DNA of 64,000 nucleotides, from positions 65,945,561 to 66,009,560 of the forward strand of contig NC_088775.1 in assembly GCF_954871325.1 (NCBI RefSeq), in the 5' to 3' direction. This DNA is from Gordionus sp. m RMFG-2023 (taxonomy: Eukaryota > Nematomorpha > Gordioida > Chordodea > Parachordodidae). The stretch's first letter is position 1; each line of letters begins with the position of its first letter. This document shows positions 11,198-25,114 of the stretch, piece after piece. The translations under genes and the position numbers were made by a program. The notes beneath the pieces are model-generated. The model saw only the letters and a program-made list of their open reading frames with translations, had not been told where the DNA came from and ran no database searches.

Positions 11198-12424
11198 ATC
11201 GTTATCTTATAAATTTTTTTTCTTGTCAATTTTTCTTATATTTTTATTTATTTTTTTTATTCCTTCTTATTTTATTTATAACTTTTAGCCATTTCTTTAC
11301 TTTATTTTTCTTACTATATCTTTTCTCTATTTATTTTTCTTCTCATTTTTGATAATTTTTTTGTATTTTTAAGAATAATTTATAAATTTTCCGTTATTTT
11401 TCTTCACCTCTCTGCTCCATTTTTAAACAATTCTTTACTTTTTTTTCATCATACATAATAATTTTTTGACTTTTTATGATTTTTTCTCCTTATATTGTAA
11501 TCTTTTACATAAATTTCTAATCTTTTCAATCTCTTTAAGTCATTTTTTTGATCTTTTCTTAATTTTTTTTCTCATTTTTGATAATTCTTTTAAGAATTAT
11601 ATATAATTTTTTTAAATGGCACTAATTGTTTAAGAAAATAAAAAACATTTTATAACTAAATCTCAGGATGTAAAAATTTGAAATTGAAAATATCCTATTC
11701 GCAGTTCTACTGGATTCCCCTGTTTTCTGTTAACTAATACAATCAGGCATTCCATTTTAACGTTTAATATTTTTTTATATTAAAATATCGTAAAAATGTT
11801 TTAATAGTAACCAAAAACAAACGTTACTTTAAGTTACACAAACAAATATAATGGTTACAGAATCTCTTCGTTATATTTTTAAAATGGGAGATATGTTATG
11901 TAACGAAACGCTATTTGTAACTTTCGGCCCAACTCTGCACACAACTGCATACATTTATCTATTTTTTGCTAACATATTAGTACATTGTGAAAGAGCATCT
12001 AGTAAATCTAAAATTATAAATAATAGGCTAAGGGCAAATGTTGGATACGATTAATTGTAAGCATTTTTATTGATACCCGTTTAAAAAGAATTATTGATAC
12101 AAATAGAACTCGAATATGTGTTTATTTGCTCCAAAGTGAGAGTTATTAGGAAATTTATACAATATTCTAATAAGCAATGATTTTGTGTGTTATTAATATT
12201 AATTATATGTGTAATATATTTTATTATATGCGCAATTGCAATTACTGTTTTTATATGTTCAATTAGCATGATTCACTATGTTAAATACTTAAAATAAAAT
12301 ATGGGATTATCATTTCATACAAGTTTTTTTAAATAAAAATGTGTAGATGAAATATTGGGTTTAACCCATCGTTTTAAACATTTTTGTTCAAAATAATAAA
12401 AACATGTATAATATGAGCCATTAA
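11198..12424. other. T-rich and AT-rich spacer
   Basis: 11200-11600 is strongly T-rich on the plus strand. 11600-12424 is ordinary AT-rich DNA. A 67-codon frame at 11851-12054 has no recognisable motif and is treated as chance. Confidence 0.5.
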
Positions 12425-12915
12425 GAGGGTCCCGGCCGAATCCGGGTAAAAACAAACCGAAGGACTGCAAATGGGGGCATCGGGGTGAAGCCCTAATAAA
12501 AATCAGGCCGATAAAAAAATTTGCCCACGAGACCGTAGCATAGCCAGTCCGCCCTGCTTAATGCTACTTTATAAAAAATTTGCCAAATTGGTTGCCTGAA
12601 CAAGTCTAGATTCGCGATATACTAATTCTGAATATTGTAGGTAAATATCGTATAATTTTTAATTCACATTGTTCCTACTCAAAAAAGTTAGCTACTGAAA
12701 ATAAACTCATTTATATTATAGCGATACATATATTAATAGTATTTTTTTTTAATTTACCTCCTAAACCCCATACCTATATTATATTTCTTTCATTTAAAAT
12801 TTGTTATCTCATGATGCGATCCATCGCCATTACTACTTGTGACTCTTGGTCATTTCTGATTCCACCATATTTGTCCAGGCTACCCTCACCCCGGCCGAAG
12901 CCCGGGCTAGGGCGG
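12425..12915. repeat. Segment bounded by GC-rich repeat words
   Basis: The words cccggccgaatccgggt (about 12431) and ccccggccgaagcccgggct (about 12890) lie in the same orientation at the two sides of an AT-rich interior, and each can fold on itself. Similar GC islands occur at 3.4 and 40.8 kb. This suggests a dispersed repeat family whose ends I cannot define. Confidence 0.35.
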
Positions 12916-13336
12916 CGCCTTAGTTAAATAATATAATACTAATAAATTTAAAAAAATAAAATACCAAAAATTATTATAAATTAATACACTATGCGAGAAG
13001 AAGTAAAGTAAATTAGAAGGTAAGTAGAGCGTTTATGTTAAAGGCTTTATAAGAATAAAATATAATTTTTAACAAAATGAAAAGATAAAGATATAGATAC
13101 TTTTACAATGATATGCATATATATTGATCGAAAATATATTAACGATAATATCAATCAATTAACATATCGTTAAGTAAATTATATCCTAAAACAAAATAAC
13201 AAATTGTTTATTATAAATGGTTTGTACATTAAGTTCTCATCACTACAAATTGAATTCGCCATGATAATATAGTGATGTTTTCAAAACTTCTTTTTTAAGA
13301 GTTGTATTTCCATTATGTTTTGCATTGTCCAAATAT

Positions 13337-16300
13337 TTATTCAATGTTATTTGCATTGTACTTAAACCTCCCTGTTGGTCGACATGCTTGTTTTTTTACA
13401 ATACAATCTAACTCAACATCACACAATAATGCATTTTTCCGTTGAACTACTGTCCCTTCATAGCATCCCGCAGTCCTTTCGTTTTCTACCCAAACCTTTT
13501 GTTTTATCGAATTCACGGGGCTCAACGATCCTATCTTTATATTATTTTTTTCCATAATGTGTTTTCCGTCCTTTCTCTCGTGGATAGTTTTCATTTACCT
13601 AAAGTCGTCCTGAGCGGCCTTCTAAACATTATTTCGGCAGGGGATTTACCCGTAGTTGCATTTGGAGTATTTCGGTGAGTAATTAAAACATTCGCTAAAT
13701 TTACCCACAACTTTTTCCAGCATAGAAACCTGCCTTTATCGTATGTATTTAACGCTCAGTTAATCCATTTGATTTTGGGTTATAAGGGCCATATCTAAAA
13801 TGTTTTATATTGTTTTTAAAAAGAAATGTTTTTTCAAATCCGGTAAACTGAACCGTTATCTGAAACAATGTAGCGAGGCAACCCAAATCTAGCGAAATAA
13901 TTACGCAGTTTATATATTACACTCGCCGAATTAATATGTGCAAAAATTGCAACTTCAACCCATTTGGCAAAGGGGTCTACGCAACTTAACCAATACCTTC
14001 CAGATACCGAGCCTGTCAATTCAATGTGTATTCGTTCCTAAGGTGGGGTAGCAGTAGCGTCAGTGGGGCGCAGGGGCTTGAGCCTCCTGAAAAATTTGAG
14101 GAGCCCCCTCAAAATTTTGAAATTGTATTTTTTATACTACTAAAAAAATAGGCAAGTTAGCTAAAAAAAAGAGGTAATTTTAGATAATGTCAGCTAAAAG
14201 AAAAAGAAAACAAAGGTATTTGAAAATAATTTTAAAAAATGTTTGAGCTCCTTGTGATTGTATAGGCTAAAGACGTCCCTGTCTGCCTTGCAGTATTTAA
14301 AATAATCTTTAACATCACGATAAAGATTTGCCCAAAAAACATAGTATCTGCATAATGATTTTATCCCAACTATCCCAAGATGTCCTTGATGAATAACATT
14401 CCTTAATAACTTTAATTAAAATAATTTTTTTTAAAAACTCCGAATAATTATTTATATTATCAATATACCTATTTTTAATCAATTTAATAATCTCTTTCAG
14501 ATTGATATCATTGCCTCACGACTTTTCTGCGAGTGAAATATAAATTTTTAATTCCCTGATTTCATCTTCGAATTTTTTTGTAACCTCATTTGTATTTGCT
14601 TTCTCTACCCTCCAAACGGAGCGTCGAGACATTTGTTTTGATATCCACGTCTATAAATTATATCATAATCGTAATTTCATAGATTTATCGCCTACCGTAT
14701 TAAACGATTATTTTATTTAGGTCTTTTTTTATCACCTAAAATGTATTTTAAGAGGTTGTGAACCGTAACCAAAATAAAATATTTACATAAATATATTGAT
14801 GGAACTTCTCGATAGCGAACATGATCATCGAAGACTGATCAATGGTGACATATCTTTTCAGCCAAACTGTCCTTATGCGTGCGCATTCGGGTTCTCCTGG
14901 CCAAATCGGTATGTAATAACAGCTCCTAGACCATCTTTAGAAGCATCACAAGAAATCACGATAGGAATATAGTTCGAAATAAGAATTTATTGTATCCTCT
15001 TTTAATAATATATTTTTACTTCATTATGTGGAGTTTTATCGAGCTTGGTAGATTCACAATTTTAGGATGATGAAGCACTATATAATAACCATGAAATTTA
15101 CCAAGACACACTATGAGTTTATTGGTAAAATAAAAACAATCGTAATGATCAGAATGATTAATTAATACAAAAAAACCTTTCTTATATACAACTTGAAAAT
15201 TAAATAGTTAGAATAGAATTTTAATTCAGAATAAAATGAAAAACTTTAATTTAGAATGACCTATTAAAGTAAAATAAAACAAAAACTAATAATAATTGTT
15301 TTGAATATAAAATAAAACATTTTTAACAGTATAGTTTTGAATATTTTAAAATAAAACTTAACATTCTAAAAAAAATATGTAAGTGATAAAAAAAAGTAAA
15401 ATATATTTTTAATAAGACAATAAATTTGACTCTTTAGCATTAAGTATATTATTTTTTGAGCTTATGAAAACCTACTAATAATTTTACTTGTTAGTCGGTG
15501 AGAAGGTGCGCAAATGGAATATAAATTTTGTATCGACTTGTGGTAATTCATCATCCAAGAAAACGAACAAATTTCACATTTGATAGTGTTTTACAATTTC
15601 TTATGGCAATAATCTTATCTTCTGTAGGGTGAATTCCAAATTCGTGAATAACATGACTCAATTAAGTGACTGACCTTTCTCCAATTTTAATTTTATCGGT
15701 TGTAGTTGTCAGTCCAGCCTTATCAAATTTTTTTAATACTTCTAAATTAATTAATTGATGAAAGGTATTCTCATTCACAATTATTACGTCGTATACATTA
15801 ACCGTAGAAATTCTCTTTAATAAGTTTTGCATAAAGCGTTGAAATATTATCGGAACGCTAGTCAACCCAAAAAAGATTTCTTAAGTTTCTGTAATAACCG
15901 TTATGAGTCGAAATTACTAAAAGGTCCATACATTCTGGACTAACTCCGAATTGTAAAAATGCATATTTTAAATCGATAGTCGAAAATATTTTACCAACTT
16001 CAATCTTATTTGTCAGATGGACGGAAGTTGGTATTAAATCATTGTCAATCTCTAAATATTTGTTGATTGTTAAATGAAAATCTCTTCATATCGACACGGC
16101 ACCGAATATCTTTAAGATATTGACCGTTGGCGTAAAGTGATTGGAGTTGTTGTTGGATCAACATTTCGATAATGCCTTCGTCTAAAGTCTGTCCAACTCA
16201 GCTTCAACGGTTTGATACAGCGGAAATGGAACGTTTCTTGCTGGTAAAGCTATCGGTAATGCTTTAGGTTATAAGCGGATATGCTTGTTGGAAGTTTATT

Positions 16301-17002
16301 TCTCCTAATTTTTTTTTTAAAATCTTAAGAAAATATGGATGCAATAGTATGTAAAGTGGGAACATTCATATTTATATATTTATTCGAACTTCTTCCTCAA
16401 GCTTTATATCGAATTCTCTAAGAAAAGGCATTCCAAAAATAAAGGAATTTTCTCCTTTAACTACCCAGATAAAAATTTTGAAATGTTTTTTACTTCGATT
16501 TTCACTGTACATTTATCCATCATTTCTATTTTGATATTTTTATACCGATAGTAACGATTTGCCAATACGTCTAGGCAAGTTCATCCAGCACATTGCACGC
16601 AGTATCTGTATCGAATCCTATAGTAAACCGCAAACCGCAAACCATTTATCTTCACATCAATGGTAGATTTGATAGGAAACAACCGGCGAGATGTCCATGG
16701 TAGAATCGTTCTACAATCTTTTGTTATGTGGTTTGCCTTGCCGTATCGAAAGCAGATGACTTTTTCATGTATGAAGTTTTTATAACAGATATTATTAGGA
16801 ATATAATTATCATGATTGAATTTATTGGCATTAAAACTATTACTATTATTGAGTTTATTACTGTTATTGTAGATATTATTATTAGAATACGTGTTTTTGG
16901 ACCTTGCGTTGGCTTATGTTTAATGATTTTGTTGACTTCTACCTGAGTTTCCTTTTCCAAGGAGGAAAGTGCGAAGCACAGTATCTTCAAAAGTGATATG
17001 GC
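13337..17002 (-). mobile_element. Ty3/Gypsy retroelement fossil, outer element (3' part)
   Basis: Remains of an LTR-retrotransposon polyprotein on the minus strand, in the order expected when read from high to low coordinates: a gag C-terminal part (about 16.7-17.0 kb), protease region (about 16.4-16.7 kb), reverse transcriptase (about 15.6-16.3 kb, including SVPIIFQRFMQNLL), RNase H (about 14.9-15.1 kb), integrase core (about 13.8-14.0 kb, including GRYWLSCVDPFAKWVEV and YIVSDNG) and an integrase tail (about 13.4-13.6 kb, KVWVENERT). It is broken in many places and clearly old. LTRs were not located. It continues at 26085 beyond the nested hAT-like unit. A small hAT-like insert lies inside (14052-14281). 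Confidence 0.8.
14052..14281. mobile_element. Small hAT-like insert within the integrase region
   Basis: A foreign AT-rich block with ends reading CAGTAGCGTCAGTGGGGC (left) and, reversed from the right, CAGGGACGTCTTTAGCC. It separates stretches that both resemble integrase coding DNA. No clear 8-bp duplication is visible, so class and exact ends are tentative. Confidence 0.4.
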
Positions 17003-17313
17003 TAGTGTTGCTAAAAGTTACTTTGAAATATATATAGTTACTAGTTACATTAATAAAAATATAACTATTTACAGTTACTAGTTACATTGGTAAAAATATA
17101 ACTAATTACAGTATTTTTACAAATACTAGTTATATAATAAGTTACTTTATACATCATTCATAAACGCATTATTTATTTACTGAACGCATTTATTTAATAT
17201 AAAAAAAAAGATATAATAATTATAATCAATTATTTGAAAAAATATACAATTTATTTATATAAAAAAATAATTAAACCGAAAAAAAATATCGGAAAATAGA
17301 ATATATTAATTAA

Positions 17314-17521
17314 AGACCTGCAGGCCCGGCCCTAAGCCCTGCCCGGGTTACACAGGCCGGGACGTATTTTAATTTTTTTAAGGTCGGGCCTGAAATTTTT
17401 TTTAAAAAAAATATCCGGGCCAGGCCATATATTTTAAAACTAAATATTAATAGCCATATTAGCTATAATAATCAATAATAAATATAATATATTTTTTAAA
17501 AATCCGGGCCGGACCTGAAAA
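17314..17521. mobile_element. MITE fragment, GACCTGCAGGCCCGG family
   Basis: Begins AGACCTGCAGGCCCGGCCC and ends near ccgggccggacctg, with GC-rich blocks separated by A/T runs like the 509-858 and 29060-29438 copies. The outermost bases and target duplication are not recognisable, so the ends are approximate. Confidence 0.5.
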
Positions 17522-17929
17522 TCTTTCTTATTAGTAAGAATGATTACTAATTTAGTAGTTTATTCAAAATTTAATTCTAAAATAATCTAAGACTTTGTCG
17601 TTCCTTAAATACTAAGTTCTATGATCTAATTTAGCAAAATTTAAAAAAAAACATTTATATGAAATTCCATAAATATTACCAGCAACTTGAGGGCAAAAAA
17701 TATGGAATATATTTTGCTAAATAGGTAAAGAAATATAATTTTAAAAAATAGGTTTATTAATGGTTACAAAATTATGAAACCCAGCAATGTAACAATTTAA
17801 GAAAAGAAAATCTATTTGGACCGGAAATTATATTATTGTTGCATATCCTTTATGAACACAATCAGACATTTAAACAAAATTTTAAATTAATAAATTAAAA
17901 AAAAAAATTATTTTAAAATTAATTTGTCA

Positions 17930-18568
17930 CACCTTTGCATCGGACTGCCCACCTGAAAATTTTATTGTAGTGGACAAAACTAGCTCTACCCACCTAGGTT
18001 CAGCCATTGGAGATAAAAGTGCTTGCTATATTTCATTAGATGAATTTCTTGTCAAATTCAATAAAATTAAAAATATTTTAAAACATTTACCTGCTCATAA
18101 GGCTTTTTATTTATTTATATTTTTTATTCATTCCTAAAATTTTACATGCCTTTCGTTCATCAACAATTTTCATGTCTCTTGTATTAGACCTGAGGTTCAT
18201 TATAAAAATACTCTCGAATCTATTTTAAATATCAAATTCTCATCACTCTTCAGTATGCAAGCTGCCCTTCCACCAAAGCTAGGTGGTATAGGTATCCATT
18301 CCCCAATATCCTTAAGCATTTCAGCATTTTTATCCTCAGTTGCTAAATCTCCACACTTGGAGACTTGGATACTATCGAATTCACATCATATGGCAGCATT
18401 AAACCTCTGAGGAAAGATTCCCCAAGCCCCTCATATCCAAATTTAAGACAAAGAGACTGAAATTTACCATTGATACAGCATTGCGTTGAATACTTCCACT
18501 TCAAAGATGTTCAAAGAAAATCTCCATCGCTCTTTCTCTCCTTAAACCCAACCCCTAGTATACAGAAT
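17930..18568 (+). pseudogene. LINE (non-LTR retrotransposon) ORF remnant, upstream half
   Basis: The plus strand encodes the region after the reverse transcriptase of a LINE. STHLGSAIGDKS lies near 17985, and QAALPPKLGGIGIHSP followed by AFLSSVAKSPHLETW lies at about 18255-18370, matching the conserved 'LP-x-x-x-GGLGI' and 'A-x-LAS' blocks of these proteins. Stops and shifts make it non-functional. At 18569 it is interrupted by an LTR element whose 5-bp duplication (gacaa) marks the exact point. The LINE resumes at 25110. The catalytic part is missing upstream. Confidence 0.75.
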
Positions 18569-18573
18569 GACAA

Positions 18574-21500
18574 TGTTAATTTTTTTTCCTTACCTGAGTA
18601 ACGTATTTGTATATGTAAAACGTTAAAATAACTTTTTTTAAAGTAACCTTAAAACAAATTGTAACTTTTCTTAAAGTAACCTTAAAACAAATTGTAAATT
18701 GTATATATGTAAATAGTATTAAAATAATAATATATGTAGTTGTAAAATTTTCAATATCTTCAGTATTAATAGTAATAAAAATAAAGATAAATTAAATAAA
18801 ATAATTTTACTTTTTCTTTACCTGCCTTCTATGAAAATAACATGGTGGCAGATAATTATTACGCTACAAATTGAAATATGTATAAAAAAAATTTTTTAAC
18901 ATGATTTTAGATAATGGAACATGGTGAAACTAGAAGAAAGAGGATTATGAAAAATGATGTTAATTTAATTCGAAAAACACGTAAGAGATGATTAAAATGT
19001 AAAATTAAAAATAAATATAATAAAAATTTTAATAATAAAATATTTAAAATATAAAAAACCTATTTGGGATAATAATAATAAAACAAAATCCACAGATGAA
19101 TTAGAAAATTATTTAACTTACCATGAGAGTAAAGATGTTTTGAGTTTAACATTTACCAGATGACTTATATTTGCTTATGGACACAATGTTACCGATATAT
19201 GGAGCTTCAAGTTATGAAGAAGCAATATCTGTATTAAAATATTTTTGTGATTATAAAGAGGTAAAAGAGATAAATGGAAAAACTAGATCATATAATATAT
19301 GTTATCCTAATAAAAATTTTAAAAGTCAAAATAATAAAACCTTGAATAAAATTAAATTATGTAAATTAATACCAAATGTTAAAAAAGAAATAAATTCTTA
19401 TAAATTAAAAGAAATAAATCATATGATAACAATTGAAGAAATAATAGTGATTAAAAACAATAATGAAATAAAAATTAGAGAAAATAATAAAATAAAAAAT
19501 TTAAAAAAACTTTGGAAATAAAGAAAATTAAAACAAATATTAAAAAAAGAAGCAAAGTGATTAAATATCTTGATGTTGAAAAAGAGATTAAGAGTATGAT
19601 ATGGAGATCGTATGTTGAAGATGGAAGGAGGATGAAAAATTTTTTTATAAAGAACAAGTTGAAGAGAAATTATGATATAAAAAAATTGTTTAAATTGAAA
19701 AATAAAGGAGTAAAATTTAAAAATAAAAATTAAATAATAAATAAAATAATTATAATATAAAATGAGACAATTCCAAATATTCTATTATTCTATATTCCAA
19801 ATTATGTTTCTTATTCTTATGAATATCTGATAAATAATTTATTCCAAACAAACAATCTAAAGATATACAAACAAATGACTAATGGAGCAATTGAGAAACG
19901 AATGACTGGAAGTGAAGATAAGAAACTGAGGAAAGAAGACATTAAAAAAAAATAGGGAAATGTTAATATATAAATTTTGCATATTTTAATTACCTTTGAA
20001 ATTTATATTTTCTTAATTACTTTTAAATTTATTTAATGACCTTTTTTCTTTTTGTGAAATATATTTTGTGCGACCTTTAAAAAAAGATATCGTATTTGTA
20101 TATGTAAAAAGTTAAAATAACTTTTCTTAAAGTAACCTTAAACAAATTGTAAATTGTATCTTTTCTTAAAGTAACCTTAAAACAAATTGTAAATTGTATA
20201 TATATAAATAGTACTAAAATAATACTATATATAGTTGTAAAATTTTCAATATCTTCAGTATTAATAGTAATAAAAATAAAGATAAATTAAATTAAATAAT
20301 TTTTTTTACTTTTTCATATAAAATTTACAATTTATTTTAAGGTTACTTTAAGAAAAGTTATAATTTACAATTTGTTTTAAAGTTACTTTAAGAAAAGTTA
20401 TTTTAACGTTTTACATATACAAATACGATATCTTTTTTTAAAGGTCGCACAAAATATATTTCACAAAGAGGAAAAAAGGTCATTAAATAAATTTAAAAAG
20501 AAAGAAAAATATAAATTTTTTATATTCTAATTAACATTTCCCTCTTTTTTTAAATCTCTTTTTTCCTCAGTTTCTTCCAGTCATTCGTCTCTCAATTTCT
20601 CCATTAGTCACTTGTTCAGATTGTTTGTTTGACCATTTGATTCTTGATTATCGAACATCTTTTATGAAACATCGTTGGTTGAACATCATTGTTGAAACGT
20701 CGTTGGTTGAACATTGCTAGTAGATTTGCTGTTCGTATTGATCATCCCATTTCTCTTTCAAAATTTTATATTTATTTTTTTTTTTACAAAATTTTTATTC
20801 ATTTATAACAATCATTTTCTATGTCGTAGGTCATATTATAGCTTTTGTAACTTGACTTTTTGAATTTTGAACTTGACTTTTTGAATTTTGAACTTGACTT
20901 TGAATTTTTAACTTGAACTTGTTTACTTCTTCCCCCTCTAAACATTTTTTCTCCTTTGTAGTAGAATTTTCATTTGATATTTTGTTGTTTAGCCTCAGTC
21001 ATATCTTTTTCATTGGTTTGTTCGTATCTTGTAATCATTCGCTTGAACATCATCCTAACATTAGCTTGTTCATCTCGTTATTTATTATCATTTTTATCAA
21101 TGTTTGTAAATATATATTATGATCAATATATTTCAAATAAAATAATTTTGGAATAATTGAAATGATAATGGAATAAATAATTTATCAGAATTATTCATAA
21201 GAATAAGAATCATAATTTGGAATATAGAATAATAGAATAATAGAATATTTGGAATTGTCTCATTTTATATTATAATTTTTTTTATTTATTATTTAATTTT
21301 TATTTTTAAATTTTACTCCTTTATTTTTCAATTTAAACAATTTTTTTATATCATAATTTCTCTTCAACTTGTTCTTTATAAAAAAATTTCTCATCCTCCT
21401 TCCATCTTCAACATACGATCTCCATATCATACTCTTAATCTCATTTTCAACATCAAGATATTTAATTACTTTGCTTCTTTTTTTAATATTTGTTTTAATT

Positions 21501-24500
21501 TTCTTTATTTCCAAAGTTTTTTTAAATTTTTTATTTTATTATTTTCTCTAATTTTTATTTCATTATTGTTTTTAATCACTATTATTTCTTCAATTGTTAT
21601 AAAATGATTTATTTCTTTTAACTTATAAGAATTTATTTCTTTTTTAACATTTGGTATTAATTTACATAATTCAATTTTATTCAAGGTTTTATTATTTTGA
21701 CTTTTAAAATTTTTATTAGGATAACATATATTATATGATCTAGTTTTTCCATTTATCTCTTTTACCTCTTTATAATCACAAAAATATTTTAATACAGATA
21801 TTGCTTCTTCTTAATTTGAAGCTCCATATATCGGTAACATTGTGTCCATAAGCAAATATAAGTCATCTGGTAAATTAAATGTTAAATTCAAAAAATTTTT
21901 ACTCTCATGGTATGTTAAATAATTTTCTAATTCATCTATGGATTTTGTTTTATTATTATTATCCCAAATAGGTTTTTGGGGATATAATGGGCCAAGACCG
22001 TATAATAATTTTATAAGATTTAACAATAAAAATAATTATAATAATAACTACAATAACTATAGATATAATAATAATGATTATTACAAATATAATGAAAATA
22101 ATTACAGAGATTATAGGTATCAAAACGAATCAAGATACATACCAAGATATAATAATAATCGTAACAATAGTCATACAACAATAGATATAGAGATAATAAT
22201 AATAATCTATCCAGATATTCGAATAATATAAATACCGTCGATATAGAAGAAATAAAGGAGGAAAATAACGATAAAAAGGAACACAGTTTATTGCATTGAT
22301 GTGAATAATATGGAAGATGATAACAGGGCAAATGATGCTTACAAAGTTACGATATACCTTAACGATATACCGATAGACATGCAGATCGATACCGGGTCAC
22401 GATTTTCGATATTGCCGATTAATTTTGCTAGAAAGATAGGAATCAAAGTCTTGAATAAATCGGATACGAATCTGACTAGCTATGATGAGAAAAGAATATA
22501 GGTGCTAGGAATCGTTAAAATAAAAGTGAGATATGAAGACAAAACTCAAAATTTAGATGCGTATGTAGTCGAAAGTAACAAGAGTGCATTTCTGGGAAGA
22601 ACGTGGATAAAATTTTTTGGAAACATATTTAATAAATTTGTAAATCTTATCGAGGAAAGTAATAATGATACGATAGAAAAATTAATAAAAGAATGCAATT
22701 CAAAAATTAATAAAAAACCTATATATCGTAGTGATGTTAAATTACATTTGAAACAAGATGCTAATCCAAAAATTATACCACCAAGACGCGTTCCATATAA
22801 AAGACTTGATTTAATAACAAAAGAATTACAAAAATAAATTGATGACAAGATAATAGAACCGGTAGATGAAGTACGATGGGCAAGTCCACTCACTCCAGTT
22901 TATAAAAGTGATGGGTCATTGAGACTATGTGCTGAAAAATACTATAAACCCTGTATTAGAGGAGTTTAAATATCCGATACCACGTATTAATGATTTAATT
23001 TCAAAATTATCGAAAGGAAAAAAATTTACAAAAATTGACTTCAAAAACGCTTTTCTTCAAATACCAATACATAAAGTAGAGATTTGCTTACAATATCAAC
23101 GAAGGGTTATTATAGATTCACGAGATTACCTTTTGGTTTAAAAACGTCATAGCAATTTTTCAATGCACCATGGATAAAATTTTCGGAGATATGAAAGATG
23201 TCATATTTTACATAGATGATTTATTGATAACTGGTGATAATGATACAATACATCTGAACAACATAAAAAAGGTTTTTGACAAAATAACAAAATATGGACT
23301 GACACCAAACTTCAACAAGAATGTGTTTATGAGGAAGGAGATAAGATTTTTGGGACATGATATAGATAAAAAAGGCATACATCCGAATGAAGACAAAATC
23401 AAAGCCATTACAAACATGCCAGAACCAACAACAAAAGAGGAGTTAGCAACATTTTTAGGCATGGCCAGTTATTAAAGAAAATTTTATGTAACTTTGCAGA
23501 CTTAGCAGACCCGCTGTACAAGATTGTAAACAAAGAGAAGTGGATATGGGAAGATGTACATCAGAAGAGTTTTGATGATTTGAAAACGTTGATTAGTAGT
23601 CCGCCAACTTTAAATTTTTACAATCCTTAATTGCCTATAGGAATTGCTACTGACACTTCGGGAAAAGGATTAGGTGCAGTATTATTTCACATTGAAGGTG
23701 ATGGTAAAGAAAAACCTATAGCATTTGCGTCGAGAATTTTATTAAAAACCGAAACAAATTATATGAACATTGAAAGAGAGGCTCTATCTATAATATATGC
23801 TGTGAAAAAATTTCAAGAATATTTGATTGGGACAAAATTTACGATAATAACAGATCACAAACCGCTAATATATTTGTTATCAAAAACACTCAAAGAGAAT
23901 ACTTCAATTTCAATGCGTTTACAAAAGTGGAATTTAGCAATGTGAAGCTTGATAAGAACGATGAAAATGAGCATGAAAAGAAACATGGAAAACAACAAGA
24001 AAATAGATGTGGACATTGCGTTGGAAAAATTTTTGTTCAATTATAGAAACACGCCTAATGATACAACAAAGATGATACCTATCAAATTGATGTTTTCAAG
24101 AACAATGAGGACTAATGGGGATTTAATCAAATGGAATAAAAAGAAAATATATTTAAGAGGAAAATATCGGTCAATGGAGATATAGATGTAGGAGAGAAAA
24201 TTTGGTATAAAACGTTTAAATAAAATATTTGGGACAAAGGAATGGTAATACAAAAAGAAGGAAACTTAACGTACAGAATAGACAATGGACATCATATTAT
24301 TAGGAGACATTTGGATCAAATATAGAAGAGAGCATCGATAGATAATACTGAAAAAAATTTTTAGAGGGGGAAGAAGTGAACAAGTCCAAGTTTAAAATTC
24401 AAAGTCAAGTTCAAAATTCAAAAAAGTTCAAAATTTAAAAAGTCAAGTTCAAAAGCGAGAATATGACCTACGACATAAAAAATGATTGTTATAAATAAAT

Positions 24501-25109
24501 AAAAATTTTGTAAAAAAAATATATATATATATAAAATTTTGAAAGAGAAATGGGATGATCAATACGAACAGCAAATCTACTAGCAATGTTCAACCAACGA
24601 CGTTTCAACAATGATGTTCAACCAAAGATGTTTCATAAAAGATGTTCGATAATCAAGAATCAAATGGTCAAACAAACAATGTGAACAAGTGACTAATGGA
24701 GAAATTGAGAGACGAATGACTGTAAGTAACTGAGGAAAAAAGAGATTTAAAAAAAGAGGGAAATGATAAAAAATTTATATTTTTCTTTCTTTTTAAATTT
24801 ATTTAATGACCTTTTTTTCTTTTTGTGAAATATATTTTGTGCGACCTATCGTATTTGTATATTTAAAACGTTAAAATAACTTTTCTTAGAGTAACCTTAA
24901 AACAAATTGTAAATTGTAACTTTTCTTAAAGTAACCTTAAAACAAATTGTAAATTGTATATATGTAAATAGTATTGAAATAATAATATATATAGTTGTAA
25001 AATTTTCAATATTTTCAGTAGTAATATTAATAAAAATAAAGATAAATTAAATAAAAGATTTCAAATAAATTTTTACTTTTTTCTTTACCTGCCTTCTATG
25101 AAAATAACA
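18574..25109 (+). mobile_element. Ty3/Gypsy fossil inserted in the LINE
   Basis: The outer LTRs (18574-18842, shortened; about 24764-25109) start TG and end CA, and the flanking duplication gacaa is perfect (18569-18573, 25110-25114). Parts seen: a gag-like frame (about 19.1-19.7 kb), aspartic protease (22.3-22.5 kb, IDTGSRFSIL), reverse transcriptase (22.7-23.5 kb, FYIDDLLITG), RNase H (23.6-23.9 kb, TDHKPLIYLL) and an integrase tail (about 24.0-24.2 kb, FNYRNTP). The middle (about 20.3-22.0 kb) is an inverted copy of the element's own LTR, 3' region and gag. This leaves two LTRs head to tail and then inverted at 19961-20536. It has about a dozen breaks and most of the integrase is gone. Younger than the LINE and Gypsy fossil around it. 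Confidence 0.85.
19961..20536. repeat. Back-to-back inverted LTR copies inside the 18.6-25.1 kb element
   Basis: A plus-strand LTR copy starts TGTTAATATATAAA at 19961, and an inverted LTR copy ends at 20536 with its reversed start TGTTAATTAGAAT. They share the words cgtatttgtatatgtaaaa and gtaaccttaaaacaaattg in opposite orientations and meet near 20300. Together they form a large potential hairpin. Confidence 0.75.
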
Positions 25110-25114
25110 GACAA

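Noticed and set aside
10977-11352. Long frames over the Lys-rich or Phe-rich region
   Set aside because: They are translations of the 19-bp minisatellite and the T-rich run beside it.
22020-22331. Tyr/Asn-rich frames on both strands
   Set aside because: They arise from an A/T-rich run of aataataac-like triplets in the gag-pol linker of the Gypsy fossil.
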